From: Herbaspirillum sp. CF444
GTDB taxonomy: Bacteria > Pseudomonadota > Gammaproteobacteria > Burkholderiales > Burkholderiaceae_D
Direction: 5' to 3'
DNA: 64,000 nucleotides
Assembly (NCBI RefSeq): GCF_000282135.1
Contig: NZ_AKJW01000062.1
Span: forward strand, 1-64,000
Part shown: one piece after another, positions 8,439 to 16,725 of the stretch
How positions within the stretch are numbered: the first letter of the stretch is position 1
Layout: each line of letters begins with the position of its first letter
Position numbers and translations under genes: made by a program
Notes under the pieces: model-generated
Databases searched by the model: none
Seen by the model: only the letters and a program-made list of their open reading frames with translations
Told to the model about the DNA's origin: nothing

Positions 8439-8801
8439 ATGGATAAACCAGCCCGTCCCGCAGACATCTATCTGCGCTTTCTCCAGCTTGCCAACGCGCT
8501 GCGCGGATTGCCGTCGCTGTCGTCGCTGGACCCGTTGGAAGATCGTATCCTTGCCTTCATCGCGCAGGCCGGACAGGAGCAGCAGCGCCTGTCGGTGCGC
8601 GACCTGATGGCGCAAAGCGAATTCGGCTCGCCGGCGATGCTGCACACGCGTCTGAAATCCATGCGCGAAAAAGGCTGGATCGTGCTGGCCGATACCGACG
8701 ACCCGCGTCGCAAGCAGGTGGAACTCAGCCAGGCCGCCTGGCTGCATTTCGACAAACTGTCCAAGTGCCTGGTGCAGGCCACCAAGGATCTCGACAAATA
8801 A
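8439..8801 (+). CDS. Small winged-helix (MarR-like) DNA-binding protein
   Basis: A 120-residue protein made of one winged-helix domain. A helical stretch leads into LEDRILAFIAQAG; the helix-turn-helix is around residues 50-75 (LSVRDLMAQSEFGSPAMLHTRL), and the wing contains the DPRRKQVELS motif typical of MarR proteins. It lacks the long dimerisation helices of full MarR members, so it is a minimal form. It is monocistronic, with its own terminator right after the stop. Target unknown; the divergent MASE1-like gene is the obvious candidate. Confidence 0.7.
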   Translation: MDKPARPADIYLRFLQLANALRGLPSLSSLDPLEDRILAFIAQAGQEQQRLSVRDLMAQSEFGSPAMLHTRLKSMREKGWIVLADTDDPRRKQVELSQAAWLHFDKLSKCLVQATKDLDK

Positions 8802-8829
8802 AAAACGCCGGATTGCTCCGGCGTTTTTT
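8801..8829 (+). terminator. Rho-independent terminator
   Basis: A 7-bp stem CGCCGGA / TCCGGCG with a 4-nt TTGC loop, flanked by an A-run and followed by six T. It begins immediately after the stop of the winged-helix gene. Confidence 0.9.
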
Positions 8830-8922
8830 GTTTGCACCAAAGCGGATGCTCCGTGCTGTAATCGGCGCGACACATCAGATCGCTAAATTCCCCCTATTGC
8901 GGTTCTTCTCCAGCCATTCATC

Positions 8923-9678
8923 ATGCGACTTCTTTCGTTCCCGTTGCTGTCCTGCTTCATCCTGAGCGTTCTCGCGACATTCACAGCGCCAACGCAAGCC
9001 GCCAACCCCGACGCGCTGTGGCAGATCGTCAGCGGGCAATGCGTGCCCAGCAGCGAGAAGACCGGCGATCCGCAACCCTGCGTCATGGTCGACCGCGCGC
9101 GCGGCTTCATCATCCTCAAGGACATCGTCGGCGCCGCGCAATATCTGCTGATCCCGACCGCGCGCCTGTCCGGCATCGAAAGCCGCGAGCTGCTGCAGGC
9201 CGACGCGCCGAACTACTGGCAGTACGCCTGGGAACAACGCCACCGCGTCGGCGAAGCGCTCGGCCGCCCGCTGGAGCCGAGCCAGCTCGGCCTTGAAGTC
9301 AACTCCGCCGCCGCGCGCAGCCAGTTGCAGCTGCACATCCACATCGACTGCATGCGCGCCGACCTGCCGCAGGTGTTGTCGGCACATCGGCGCGATCCTC
9401 TCGGCAAATGGATGCCGCTGGCGCTCGACGGCCACGTCTACTCCGTCATGCGCCTGAGCGCCGCTGCCCTGCAAACGCAGAATCCGTTCAAGCTGGCGGC
9501 CGCGCGCAGCGCGCATGCCGCGACGGCGATGGGCGCGCAATCCCTGCTGCTGACCGGGGGGCGCTTCGACGACGGCGACGAAGGTTTTTATCTCATCAAC
9601 ATGCCGGTCAACTTCGACAAGGGCGAGGAAGGCAGCGCCGAGGTCTTGCTCGACCACGGCTGCGCCATTGCGAAGTAG
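8923..9678 (+). CDS. cdh: CDP-diacylglycerol diphosphatase
   Basis: A 251-residue exported enzyme with a signal peptide ending TQA. It matches the Cdh family: CV(M)VDRARGFIILKDIVG near the start of the mature part, a PNYWQYAWEQRH segment in the middle and the HIT-like QLHIHIDCMR motif near residue 140 that carries the catalytic histidines. Cdh hydrolyses CDP-diacylglycerol to CMP and phosphatidate, and in E. coli is anchored at the inner membrane. Length agrees with the family. It is convergent with the merR gene, with about 30 nt between stops. Confidence 0.88.
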   Translation: MRLLSFPLLSCFILSVLATFTAPTQAANPDALWQIVSGQCVPSSEKTGDPQPCVMVDRARGFIILKDIVGAAQYLLIPTARLSGIESRELLQADAPNYWQYAWEQRHRVGEALGRPLEPSQLGLEVNSAAARSQLQLHIHIDCMRADLPQVLSAHRRDPLGKWMPLALDGHVYSVMRLSAAALQTQNPFKLAAARSAHAATAMGAQSLLLTGGRFDDGDEGFYLINMPVNFDKGEEGSAEVLLDHGCAIAK

Positions 9679-9712
9679 GTTCGAACCCGCAGGCCATTTC
9701 CGAGCGATGCAC

Positions 9713-10153
9713 TCAGCGCATCGGTTTCTTCGCCGGCCGCGTAGCGGGCGTATGCAACTGCGTCTTCATGCGTTTGGCCATCGCCGACGGGTCGATGCAA
9801 CCGCCGGTTTCCCAGCTTTCGATCATCGTCTGGCGCATCATGCGCAGATCCTGGCGCTGCGTCTGCAGTGCGGCGATCATCTTGTCCATCTCGCGCAGCC
9901 GCTCATCGACGCTGTGCAAGGTGCCATCGTCGGGACCTGCCGGCGTCGCATCGAAAAAGACGCGGACGCTGTCCAGCGGAAAACCCAGGCTCTGCGCAAT
10001 GCGGATCACGTACACGCGCTGCACGTCGACATCCGAATAACTCCGATAGCCGTTGCTGCCGCGTTCCGGCGCCGGCAGCAGGCCGCTGCGTTCATAAAAG
10101 CGGATGGCCGACGCCGTCAGGCCGGTCTGTTCTGCGAGTTCGCTGATTTTCAT
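9713..10153 (-). CDS. MerR-family transcriptional regulator
   Basis: A 146-residue MerR protein: N-terminal winged helix (MKISELAEQTGLTASAIRFYE, then RSGLL and GYRSYSD), a coiled dimerisation helix (about residues 80-118) and a short C-terminal effector region. The single conserved Cys (GGCID, near residue 122) is at about the place where SoxR- and NmlR-type members have sensing cysteines, but there is no metal-binding CxC cluster. It is divergent from the reductase gene at 10270, and the shared region contains a promoter with the 19-bp spacer that MerR proteins activate. Likely a redox or electrophile sensor for the adjacent gene. Confidence 0.88.
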   Translation of the reverse strand: MKISELAEQTGLTASAIRFYERSGLLPAPERGSNGYRSYSDVDVQRVYVIRIAQSLGFPLDSVRVFFDATPAGPDDGTLHSVDERLREMDKMIAALQTQRQDLRMMRQTMIESWETGGCIDPSAMAKRMKTQLHTPATRPAKKPMR

Positions 10154-10182
10154 GGGATTGTTTGCGTGCCTGATCTGTGTGC

Positions 10183-10213
10183 TTGACCTTCAACCTGACT
10201 TCAAGCTTAGTAT
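10183..10213 (+). promoter_or_regulatory. MerR-type promoter with 19-bp spacer
   Basis: TTGACC (10183-10188) and TAGTAT (10208-10213) are separated by 19 bp instead of 17. The spacer and edges hold an imperfect dyad around ACCTTCAAC / ACTTCAAGCT. Overlong spacers with a dyad are the hallmark of promoters that MerR-family proteins untwist and activate. It would drive the reductase gene at 10270. Confidence 0.65.
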
Positions 10214-10269
10214 CCCTGTGATCCGGCGTCCAGCGGAATTCCGCCACGCCTCACACTGAAAGGAAAATC

Positions 10270-11328
10270 ATGGCGAATGGAACGAATTGCGCGGACGGAG
10301 AACTGGTATTGGTCACAGGCGGTTCGGGATTCATCGGCGCGCACTGCATCGTACAATTGCTGGAGGCGGGATACCGCGTGCGCACCACCTTGCGGTCATT
10401 GTCCCGCGAGGCCGAAGTACGCGCGATGCTTCACGCTGGCGGCGTGCAATCCGACGCCGGACTGAGCTTCGTTACCGCCGATTTGCTCAAAGACGCCGGC
10501 TGGGCGGAGGCCGTGGCGGGATGCGCCTTCGTCTTGCACGTCGCCTCGCCGTTCCCCGCCAGCGTGCCGAAGCATGAGGACGATCTGATCGTGCCGGCGC
10601 GCGAAGGCACGCTGCGCGTGTTGCGCGCGGCACGCGACGCCGGCGTTCGACGCGTAGTGCTGACTTCCTCTTTCGCCGCCGTCGGTTATGGTATGCCGGA
10701 CACGTCGCAGCCGTTCACCGAAGAAAATTGGACCAATCCGGACGCGCCGCAGGTAGCCGCCTATTACAAATCCAAGACCCTGGCCGAGCGCGCCGCCTGG
10801 GATTTCATCGCCCGCGAAGGCGGTGCACTGGAGTTGTCGGTGGTCAATCCGGTCGGCGTCTTCGGCCCGGCGCTGGGCGCGGATGTCTCGACATCGATAG
10901 AAATCATCCGACGCATGATGGACGGCGAAATGCCGGGCCTGCCGCGCATCACCTTCAGCATCGTCGACGTGCGCGACGTGGCGCAACTGCACTTGCTGGC
11001 AATGACCGACCCGGCGGCGACAGGCCAGCGCTTCCTGGCCGTCGCCGGCGAGAGCATTCCCCTGCAGGAAGTCGCGCGCATGTTGAAAGCGCGGATGGGG
11101 AAAGCCGCCGCACGCGTGCCGACGCGCCTGCTGCCGAACTGGTTGCTGCGCGTGCTGGCGCTGCTGGATCGTTCGGTCGCGCTGGTGGTGCCAGAGCTGG
11201 GCAAGGTGCGTCAGGTCAGCAACGACAAGGCGCGCCGCGTATTGGGCTGGGCGCCGCGCTCGAATGAAGAGGCCATCGTGGCGAGTGCGCAGAGTTTGCT
11301 CGCGCTCGGCCTGCTGAAAAAGAAGTAG
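10270..11328 (+). CDS. NAD(P)-dependent epimerase / dihydroflavonol-4-reductase-like oxidoreductase
   Basis: A 352-residue extended short-chain dehydrogenase. The nucleotide-binding motif GGSGFIG is at residues 17-23, TSSFAAVGYG supplies the catalytic Ser, and the YYKSKT segment supplies the Tyr-x3-Lys pair. The sequence pattern is that of the dihydroflavonol reductase/cinnamoyl-CoA reductase branch, which in bacteria often reduces aldehydes such as methylglyoxal-like compounds. It is the divergent partner of the merR gene and begins 57 nt after the MerR-type promoter, so it is probably induced by whatever the MerR protein senses. Start has AAAGGAAA upstream. Confidence 0.85.
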   Translation: MANGTNCADGELVLVTGGSGFIGAHCIVQLLEAGYRVRTTLRSLSREAEVRAMLHAGGVQSDAGLSFVTADLLKDAGWAEAVAGCAFVLHVASPFPASVPKHEDDLIVPAREGTLRVLRAARDAGVRRVVLTSSFAAVGYGMPDTSQPFTEENWTNPDAPQVAAYYKSKTLAERAAWDFIAREGGALELSVVNPVGVFGPALGADVSTSIEIIRRMMDGEMPGLPRITFSIVDVRDVAQLHLLAMTDPAATGQRFLAVAGESIPLQEVARMLKARMGKAAARVPTRLLPNWLLRVLALLDRSVALVVPELGKVRQVSNDKARRVLGWAPRSNEEAIVASAQSLLALGLLKKK

Positions 11329-11339
11329 CCCAACAGTTC

Positions 11340-12347
11340 TTAACGCGAAAAACGCTTGCGATAGTCGCGCGGCGCCACGCCGAGGTTGCGCTGGAAGGTG
11401 GTCCGCATTCTTTCTTCATCGCCGAAACCGCACTTGTCGGCGATCTGATCGATGTTGTGAGAAGAGTCTTCCAGCAAACGGCGCGCCGCCTCCAGGCGAA
11501 ATATCTCGACCGCCTTGGCCGGCGTGCGACCGGTTTCCTGCTTGTAGGTGCGGGCGAAATTGCGTGGGCTCATGCGCGCGCGTTCGGCCAGTGCTTCGAC
11601 GGTCAGGTTCCTGCTGCCGAGATTGTTGCCTATCCAGGTGTGCAGTTCATCGAATGCGGAACTGCCTTGCGTCTGCGATTGCAGCAGTTCGCTGAACTGT
11701 GCCTGGCCGCCTGGGCGCTTGAGGAAGACCACCATCTCGCGCGCCGCCTCCATCGCGACTTCGCGTCCGCAATCCTGCTCTACTAGCGCCAGCGCGAGAT
11801 CGATGCCGGCGCTGACGCCGGCCGAAGTCCACAGCGTGTCCTGCTGCACGAAGATGGCGTCGCGGTCGATCTCGACGGCGGGAAAGCGTTCCGTCAGCAT
11901 GTCGCACATCGCCCAGTGTGTCGCGGCGCGCCGGCCGTCCAGCAAGCCTGCCTGCGCCAGCAAAAAGGTGCCGCTGCATACCGACGCCGTGCGCCGCACT
12001 GCTGAAGACGCCTGCTGCAACCAGCCAATCAGCGCTTCGCAAGCGTCCAGCACCTGCACGATATGCGGCGAGCCCGGCACCACGATGGTGTCGATGTCGG
12101 CGAGGTCGAAGTCGGTCATGCGCGCGGTATCGATGGCGGCGCCTTCCGCGGTGTGCATCAGCCCGCCCGCAAGGCTGGCGATATGGCGCAGGTAACCGGG
12201 CAGGCCGCGTTTTTCCATGGCTTTGGACGCCGCCCAGAACACCGTCTGCGGCCCGGTCGCATCGAGCAGGCCCATGTCCGGATAGGCGACGAAGAGTATT
12301 TGGCGCGGCTTGACGCGATGTGGCAGGAATTCAGGGATATGTGTCAT
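11340..12347 (-). CDS. GlxA-family AraC regulator with DJ-1/PfpI domain
   Basis: A 335-residue regulator with an N-terminal class I glutamine amidotransferase-like (DJ-1/PfpI) domain and a C-terminal AraC double helix-turn-helix. The first domain spans about residues 10-180 and has VCSGTFLLAQAGLLDGRRAATHW at the nucleophile elbow. The second spans about 225-325 and contains EALAERARMSPRNFARTYK and IADKCGFGDEERMRTTFQR. Homologues are often annotated FtrA/GlxA and respond to nitrogenous metabolites or quaternary amines. It is divergent from the NmrA-like gene at 12478 across 130 nt and convergent with the upstream reductase, so control of the NmrA-like gene pair is likely. Confidence 0.88.
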   Translation of the reverse strand: MTHIPEFLPHRVKPRQILFVAYPDMGLLDATGPQTVFWAASKAMEKRGLPGYLRHIASLAGGLMHTAEGAAIDTARMTDFDLADIDTIVVPGSPHIVQVLDACEALIGWLQQASSAVRRTASVCSGTFLLAQAGLLDGRRAATHWAMCDMLTERFPAVEIDRDAIFVQQDTLWTSAGVSAGIDLALALVEQDCGREVAMEAAREMVVFLKRPGGQAQFSELLQSQTQGSSAFDELHTWIGNNLGSRNLTVEALAERARMSPRNFARTYKQETGRTPAKAVEIFRLEAARRLLEDSSHNIDQIADKCGFGDEERMRTTFQRNLGVAPRDYRKRFSR

Positions 12348-12477
12348 TTCCGCGAAATTCTTTCACACTTAGGATGGCAAGGTCAATGCAGCGCGGCGCG
12401 CAGTCGCTGCTGCAGGGCGTCTGCGTTGAGCATGTCATCTCTGCCCGTATCCCGGGCAAAAATCTAAAGGTCTAAGT

Positions 12478-13233
12478 ATGAAAATCGTAGTTATCGGCGG
12501 CACCGGCCTGATCGGCACCAAACTCGTCAACCTGCTGCGCCAGCGCGGCCATGAAGTCCTCGCTGCCTCGCCGGCCTCGGGTGTCAATGCGGTGACCGGC
12601 GAAGGTCTGGCCGCTGCGCTGGCCGGTGCGCAAGTCGTGGTGGACGTGGCCAATTCACCTTCTTTCGAAGACAAGGCCGTGCTGGAGTTCTTCGAAAAAT
12701 CCGGCCGCAACCTGCTCGCCGCCGAAGCCGCCGCCGGCGTGCAGCATCACGTCGCCCTGTCGGTGGTCGGCACCGATCGCCTGCTCGACAGCGGCTATTT
12801 CCGCGCCAAGATGGCGCAGGAGACCTTGATCAAAGCCGGCAAGATTCCGTACACGATCGTACACGCCACGCAGTTCTTCGAATTCCTCGGCGGCATTGCG
12901 CAATCAGGCGCCGACGGCGATACCGTGCGCCTGTCGCCGGCGCTGGTGCAGCCGATTTCGTCCGATGACGTCGCCGCCGCCACGGCGGATTACACGCTGG
13001 CCGCGCCGGTCAACGGCACGGTGGAAATCGCCGGCCCCGAGTGTGTCAGCCTGGCCGCACTGGTGCAACGCTATCTGACTAATATTGGCGATGCGCGCCA
13101 TGTCGTCCCCGATCCCGAGGCGCTGTACTTCGGCGTCAGGCTCAACGACAAGTCGCTCATGCCCGGCAACGATGCGCGTCTGGGCACGGTGAACTTCGCC
13201 ACCTGGTTCAGCCAGTCGAAGAAGCCGGCGTGA
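12478..13233 (+). CDS. NmrA-like / atypical SDR NAD(P)-binding protein
   Basis: A 251-residue atypical short-chain dehydrogenase. The GGTGLIG nucleotide-binding motif is at residues 7-13 directly after the first strand, and the active-site Tyr-x3-Lys of classical SDRs is absent, as in NmrA/SDR_a5 members. VNAVTGEGLAAALAG and TQFFEFLGGI are typical of the annotated NAD(P)H azoreductase/NmrA group. It may bind NADP(H) as a sensor or reduce a quinone-like substrate. It is followed after 10 nt by a small membrane-protein gene, so the two form an operon facing the GlxA regulator. Confidence 0.82.
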   Translation: MKIVVIGGTGLIGTKLVNLLRQRGHEVLAASPASGVNAVTGEGLAAALAGAQVVVDVANSPSFEDKAVLEFFEKSGRNLLAAEAAAGVQHHVALSVVGTDRLLDSGYFRAKMAQETLIKAGKIPYTIVHATQFFEFLGGIAQSGADGDTVRLSPALVQPISSDDVAAATADYTLAAPVNGTVEIAGPECVSLAALVQRYLTNIGDARHVVPDPEALYFGVRLNDKSLMPGNDARLGTVNFATWFSQSKKPA

Positions 13234-13243
13234 CGGATTGCTC

Positions 13244-13672
13244 ATGATGCATGCTGCAACTGCAAGGCGCATTCCCGCGCTGCTCTGGCTGCCGCTGGGT
13301 TTCAACGTCCTGTTCCTGTGCGTGAACGGCGTGTTCATGCTGATCGCGCCCAAGACCTGGTACGAGATCGTTCCCGGCGTCAGCGAGACAGGTTTCTTCA
13401 ACCAGCACTTCGTGCGCGACATCGGCATCGTGCAACTGTTTCTCGGCGCGGCCTTTGCGTTGGGCGCAGTGCGTCCGGCACAGCGGCCGGCCTTGTGGGC
13501 GGCGGCGACGGTCTGGCTGATCGCGCACGCCGCCTTCCATGTATGGGAAGTCGCCGCCGGCATCTGTGCGCCGTCGGCGCTGCTACGGGATTTCGCGGCA
13601 GTCAGCCTGCCGGCGCTGATCGGCGTCGCTCTCACTGCGTGGACCTGGCGCATTCGTACAGGCCGGCGGTAA
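13244..13672 (+). CDS. Small four-helix membrane protein, unknown function
   Basis: A 142-residue protein with four predicted membrane helices (about residues 13-32, 60-77, 86-106 and 112-132). I start at the first ATG; a TTG two codons earlier is also possible, and no strong Shine-Dalgarno decides it. The loop after helix 1 contains KTWYEIVPGVSETGFFNQHFVRDIG, a pattern I have seen in small uncharacterised membrane proteins but cannot name. It begins 10 nt after the NmrA-like gene, so co-transcription is likely. It shows no enzyme motif. Confidence 0.7.
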   Translation: MMHAATARRIPALLWLPLGFNVLFLCVNGVFMLIAPKTWYEIVPGVSETGFFNQHFVRDIGIVQLFLGAAFALGAVRPAQRPALWAAATVWLIAHAAFHVWEVAAGICAPSALLRDFAAVSLPALIGVALTAWTWRIRTGRR

Positions 13673-13681
13673 GTGAGCAGT

Positions 13682-13750
13682 AAGACTCCCTGTCGGATCA
13701 TCGTGTCGCAATATTCCTTTCCAACACGATGCATCCGATCCGGGAGTCTT
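13682..13750 (+). promoter_or_regulatory. Long RNA hairpin that would sequester the mipA Shine-Dalgarno
   Basis: Two nested pairings flank the start of the mipA gene. AAGACTCCC (13682-13690) is perfectly complementary to GGGAGTCTT (13742-13750), and inside it GGAT-CATCGTGT pairs with ACACGATG-CATCC with one bulged base. A 17-nt apical loop remains. The GGGAG of the right arm is the only Shine-Dalgarno for the ATG at 13752. Folding would hide it, so this is a candidate translational switch (RNA thermometer, protein-binding leader or sRNA target). Confidence 0.6.
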
Positions 13751-13751
13751 C

Positions 13752-14543
13752 ATGCGGCACTACCAGTCTTTCCTCAACATCATCGTCCTCGGCGTGGCGG
13801 CCAGCACCGCTTCTTTTGCCTGCGCACAGGAAGTCGATGCAAAAGCCGACGTAAATGCAGGCGCCAACGCCGATGAGCCGGCCCTGGGCCTCGGCCTGGG
13901 CGTCGGCATCCAGCGCAGCCCCTACCGCGGCTACGGCACCAAGACCAGGGCGCTGCCCATTCTTTTATACAACAGCAAGTACTTCCACGTGGCCGGCACC
14001 ACCGCAGACTTCAAGCTGGGCAGCGTCAGCCAGTTCGATTTCACCCTGCGCGCCAAGTATTCCAACGATGGCTACAAGTCCGGCGACGCTCCCATCCTCA
14101 ACGGCATGGATGAACGCAAGGACGGTTTCTGGCTGGGCGGCGCGGCCGCATGGCGCGCGCCGTTCGCCAAATTCACGCTGGAGTGGCTCAAGGCCGCCGG
14201 CAACAGCGACGGCCAGACCGTCAAGCTGGGCGTCGAACGCGGCTTCAGCGTCGGCCGCGTCAAGCTGACGCCGCATCTGGGCGTGACCTGGATGAACAAC
14301 GACTACGTCAATTACTACTATGGCGTAAAGTCGACGGAAGCGACGTCGACGCGCGCGGCCTATACCGGCAAGTCGACCACCAATGCCAGCGCAGGATTGC
14401 GCGCCGACTACAGCCTGACCAGGTCGCAACTGATGTTCCTCGACCTGAGCGTGACACACTACGGCAGCGGCATCACCGACAGCCCATTGGTGGATCGTTC
14501 GACCACGCCGTCGCTGCGACTGGGCTATCTTTATAAATTTTAA
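13752..14543 (+). CDS. mipA: MipA/OmpV-family outer-membrane protein
   Basis: A 263-residue outer-membrane protein with a signal peptide ending SFA. Its mature part starts with an acidic linker and then GLGLGVGIQRSPYRGYGTKTRALPIL, the signature start of the MipA/OmpV barrel, and it ends with an aromatic residue (SLRLGYLYKF) for BAM recognition. MipA scaffolds murein enzymes in E. coli, and OmpV-like members are linked to antimicrobial-peptide and osmotic responses. It is followed 15 nt later by a two-component system. In several proteobacteria MipA/OmpV genes are regulated by an adjacent kinase/regulator pair, which fits. Its ribosome-binding site sits in a long hairpin. Confidence 0.88.
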   Translation: MRHYQSFLNIIVLGVAASTASFACAQEVDAKADVNAGANADEPALGLGLGVGIQRSPYRGYGTKTRALPILLYNSKYFHVAGTTADFKLGSVSQFDFTLRAKYSNDGYKSGDAPILNGMDERKDGFWLGGAAAWRAPFAKFTLEWLKAAGNSDGQTVKLGVERGFSVGRVKLTPHLGVTWMNNDYVNYYYGVKSTEATSTRAAYTGKSTTNASAGLRADYSLTRSQLMFLDLSVTHYGSGITDSPLVDRSTTPSLRLGYLYKF

Positions 14544-14558
14544 GACCTGAGGACGGAT

Positions 14559-15257
14559 ATGAACCGCATCGCGTTGCTGGAAGATCATGAGCGCATGGCC
14601 GCGCTGATCGTCAAGGCGTTGGCGGCGGCCGGCATCGAGGCCGACGTCTATTCCACCATCGCGCATGCGCTCGCCGGTTTCTCGCAGATCGCCTATCCGG
14701 TGCTGGTGCTCGACCGCAGCGTGCCGGACGGCGACGGCCTGGATCTGGTGCGCCAGTTGCGCGCGCGCAATGTGCTCACGCCCTGCCTGATGCTCACGGC
14801 GCGCGATGCGCTGCATGACCGCGTGGCCGGCCTCGAAGCCGGTGCCGACGACTATCTGCCCAAGCCGTTCTCGATGGAAGAAATGGTGGCGCGCGTGCGC
14901 GCCCTGTTGCGGCGGCCGGCGCAGTTGCAAAGCCTGGCGCCGCAGTTCGCCGGCATCCTCGTCGAACCGGACGCCGGCTGCATGCGTCACGGCGACGAAT
15001 CGGTATCGCTGGCCGCCGCCGAGATGCAGTTGATGCTGGTGCTGGTGCGCGCCGCCGGCAAGGCCGTGCGCCGCTCCGCGCTGGAAGCGGCGGCATGGGG
15101 GTTGTCGGCGCCGGTCACGCCCAACGCGCTCGACGTCGCGCTGCACCGTCTGCGCCGCAAGCTTGTCGCCATCGATTCCACGCTGCAGATCGCCAACATC
15201 CGCGGCCACGGCTATGCCTTGCTCGATGCGGAAAAGCAAGCGCAGGCGGCGTCATGA
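14559..15257 (+). CDS. OmpR/PhoB-family response regulator
   Basis: A 232-residue regulator: a receiver domain (residues 1-115) with acidic pocket E8-D9, phospho-acceptor D52 in VLVLDRSVPDGDG and the conserved Lys in LPKPFS (K102), followed by a winged-helix DNA-binding domain (about 130-225, ending IANIRGHGYAL). Its stop overlaps the start of the histidine kinase by 4 nt. The receiver DRSVPDGDG loop is of the QseB/TctD type. Most likely target is the mipA gene directly upstream. Confidence 0.92.
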   Translation: MNRIALLEDHERMAALIVKALAAAGIEADVYSTIAHALAGFSQIAYPVLVLDRSVPDGDGLDLVRQLRARNVLTPCLMLTARDALHDRVAGLEAGADDYLPKPFSMEEMVARVRALLRRPAQLQSLAPQFAGILVEPDAGCMRHGDESVSLAAAEMQLMLVLVRAAGKAVRRSALEAAAWGLSAPVTPNALDVALHRLRRKLVAIDSTLQIANIRGHGYALLDAEKQAQAAS

Positions 15258-16597
15258 AAAGCCTGTCCTTTCGATTGCTGACCACGACCGCGATCGTGCT
15301 GACCTGCATCAGCGGCATCATCGTGCTGGCGCTCGCCTTGCTGCTGCGCTGGGGGCCGGACATGTTGATCAACCTCGAACTCAGCCGTAATGCCGAACGC
15401 ATCGTCGGCAGCTTGCATTTCAACGCCGCCGGCATGCCTGACGGCATTCGGCTGAATCAGAAGATGACGGCGGTCTACAGCGTACTCCAGCAGGATGCGG
15501 CGTACCGCGTCCTCGACCAGCACGGCGCGCTGCTGATGTCGTCGGACAACGGCGCGACTGCCTACGTACCGGAGGGCGAGGACTTCGATGCGGAACGCAG
15601 TCGCTTCCGGCTGGTCGGCGGCGCCGGCATGCTGCAGGTGATGACCTTGCCGTTCACGCACGACGGTCGGCAGTTCTATGTGCAGATGATGCGCAGCGAA
15701 CGCATGCACCGCGTCATGCTCGGCAGCGACAGCGAAAGGACGCAAAAAATCGTCATCGTCGCCGCCATCATCGCCATGTTGATGTTCAGCCTGGTGGTGG
15801 TGTGGACGCTGCATCGCGCCCTGAAACCGTTGCGCGAAGCTTCGGCCGCGGCTGGCAAGATCCAGGTCGACAACCTGTCGGCGCGTCTGTCGCTGGAAGG
15901 CGTGCCGAGCGAACTCGCGCCGTTGTTCAACGCCTTCAATCTGGCGCTGCAACGGCTCGACGACGGCTATCGCGTGCAACGCGAGTTCCTCGCCACCGCG
16001 GCGCATGAGCTGAAGACGCCGCTGGCGCTGATTCGCGGCCAGATCGAACTCGCGGGCGGCAATGACGTGCAGGACCGCAGCGCCTTGCTGCGCGATCTCG
16101 ATCACATGGCGCGCCAGGTGCATCAACTGCTGCACCTGGCCGAAGCCAGCGAGCGCCAGAATTACGCGATGGAAGACATCGACGTCAAGGACATCGCCGC
16201 CGAAGCGACCGCGCAACTCGAACGCCTTGCGCTGCGACGCGAGGTCCATGTCGTCGGCGCCGCCAATGACGAGCCGGTGATGGTCGCGGCCGATCGCGGC
16301 GCCTTGTTCGTCCTGCTGCGCAATCTGATCGAGAACGCCATCCACCATGCTCCGCCCGGCAGCGCGGTTGACGTCGACGTCAACCGGCAAGGCATCACGG
16401 TCAGAGACTACGGCGACGGTATTTCTGCCGAGGCCATGCCGCAGTTGTTCAAACGCTTCTGGCGCGGCGCCCATCGGCGCGACGAAGGCGCCGGGCTGGG
16501 TTTGTCGATCTGCGAGGAAATCGCGCAGGCGCACGGCTGGGCGCTGTGGGCGGAGAATGCGGCGCCCGGCGCCAGTTTTACCGTGGCATTCAAGTGA
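15254..16597 (+). CDS. Sensor histidine kinase
   Basis: A 447-residue kinase starting at the ATG that overlaps the regulator stop (ATGA). Two membrane segments (about residues 10-32 and 165-185) enclose a periplasmic sensor of about 130 residues, followed by a HAMP-like linker. The dimerisation domain has the H-box FLATAAHELKTPL with phospho-acceptor H251. The ATPase domain shows the N-box (LRNLIENAIHHAP), D-box (VRDYGDGIS) and G-box (GAGLGLSI). The signal is unknown. Pairing with mipA suggests envelope stress or a cationic compound. Confidence 0.92.
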   Translation: MKSLSFRLLTTTAIVLTCISGIIVLALALLLRWGPDMLINLELSRNAERIVGSLHFNAAGMPDGIRLNQKMTAVYSVLQQDAAYRVLDQHGALLMSSDNGATAYVPEGEDFDAERSRFRLVGGAGMLQVMTLPFTHDGRQFYVQMMRSERMHRVMLGSDSERTQKIVIVAAIIAMLMFSLVVVWTLHRALKPLREASAAAGKIQVDNLSARLSLEGVPSELAPLFNAFNLALQRLDDGYRVQREFLATAAHELKTPLALIRGQIELAGGNDVQDRSALLRDLDHMARQVHQLLHLAEASERQNYAMEDIDVKDIAAEATAQLERLALRREVHVVGAANDEPVMVAADRGALFVLLRNLIENAIHHAPPGSAVDVDVNRQGITVRDYGDGISAEAMPQLFKRFWRGAHRRDEGAGLGLSICEEIAQAHGWALWAENAAPGASFTVAFK

Positions 16598-16725
16598 TTT
16601 TGTTTGTTATTTAGGCAATTTTCCCGCAATGCGGAAAGACGCGTGCAAGGTATCCGCTTTACTACAGACATGCGCCGTGCTTTTCTATATCATCCGGCCT
16701 TTGCAAAAATACGGCAGGGATAAGC

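Noticed and set aside
13732..13751. mipA hairpin considered as a terminator of the preceding operon
   Set aside because: No T-run follows the right arm; instead the arm contains the Shine-Dalgarno and ends at the ATG.
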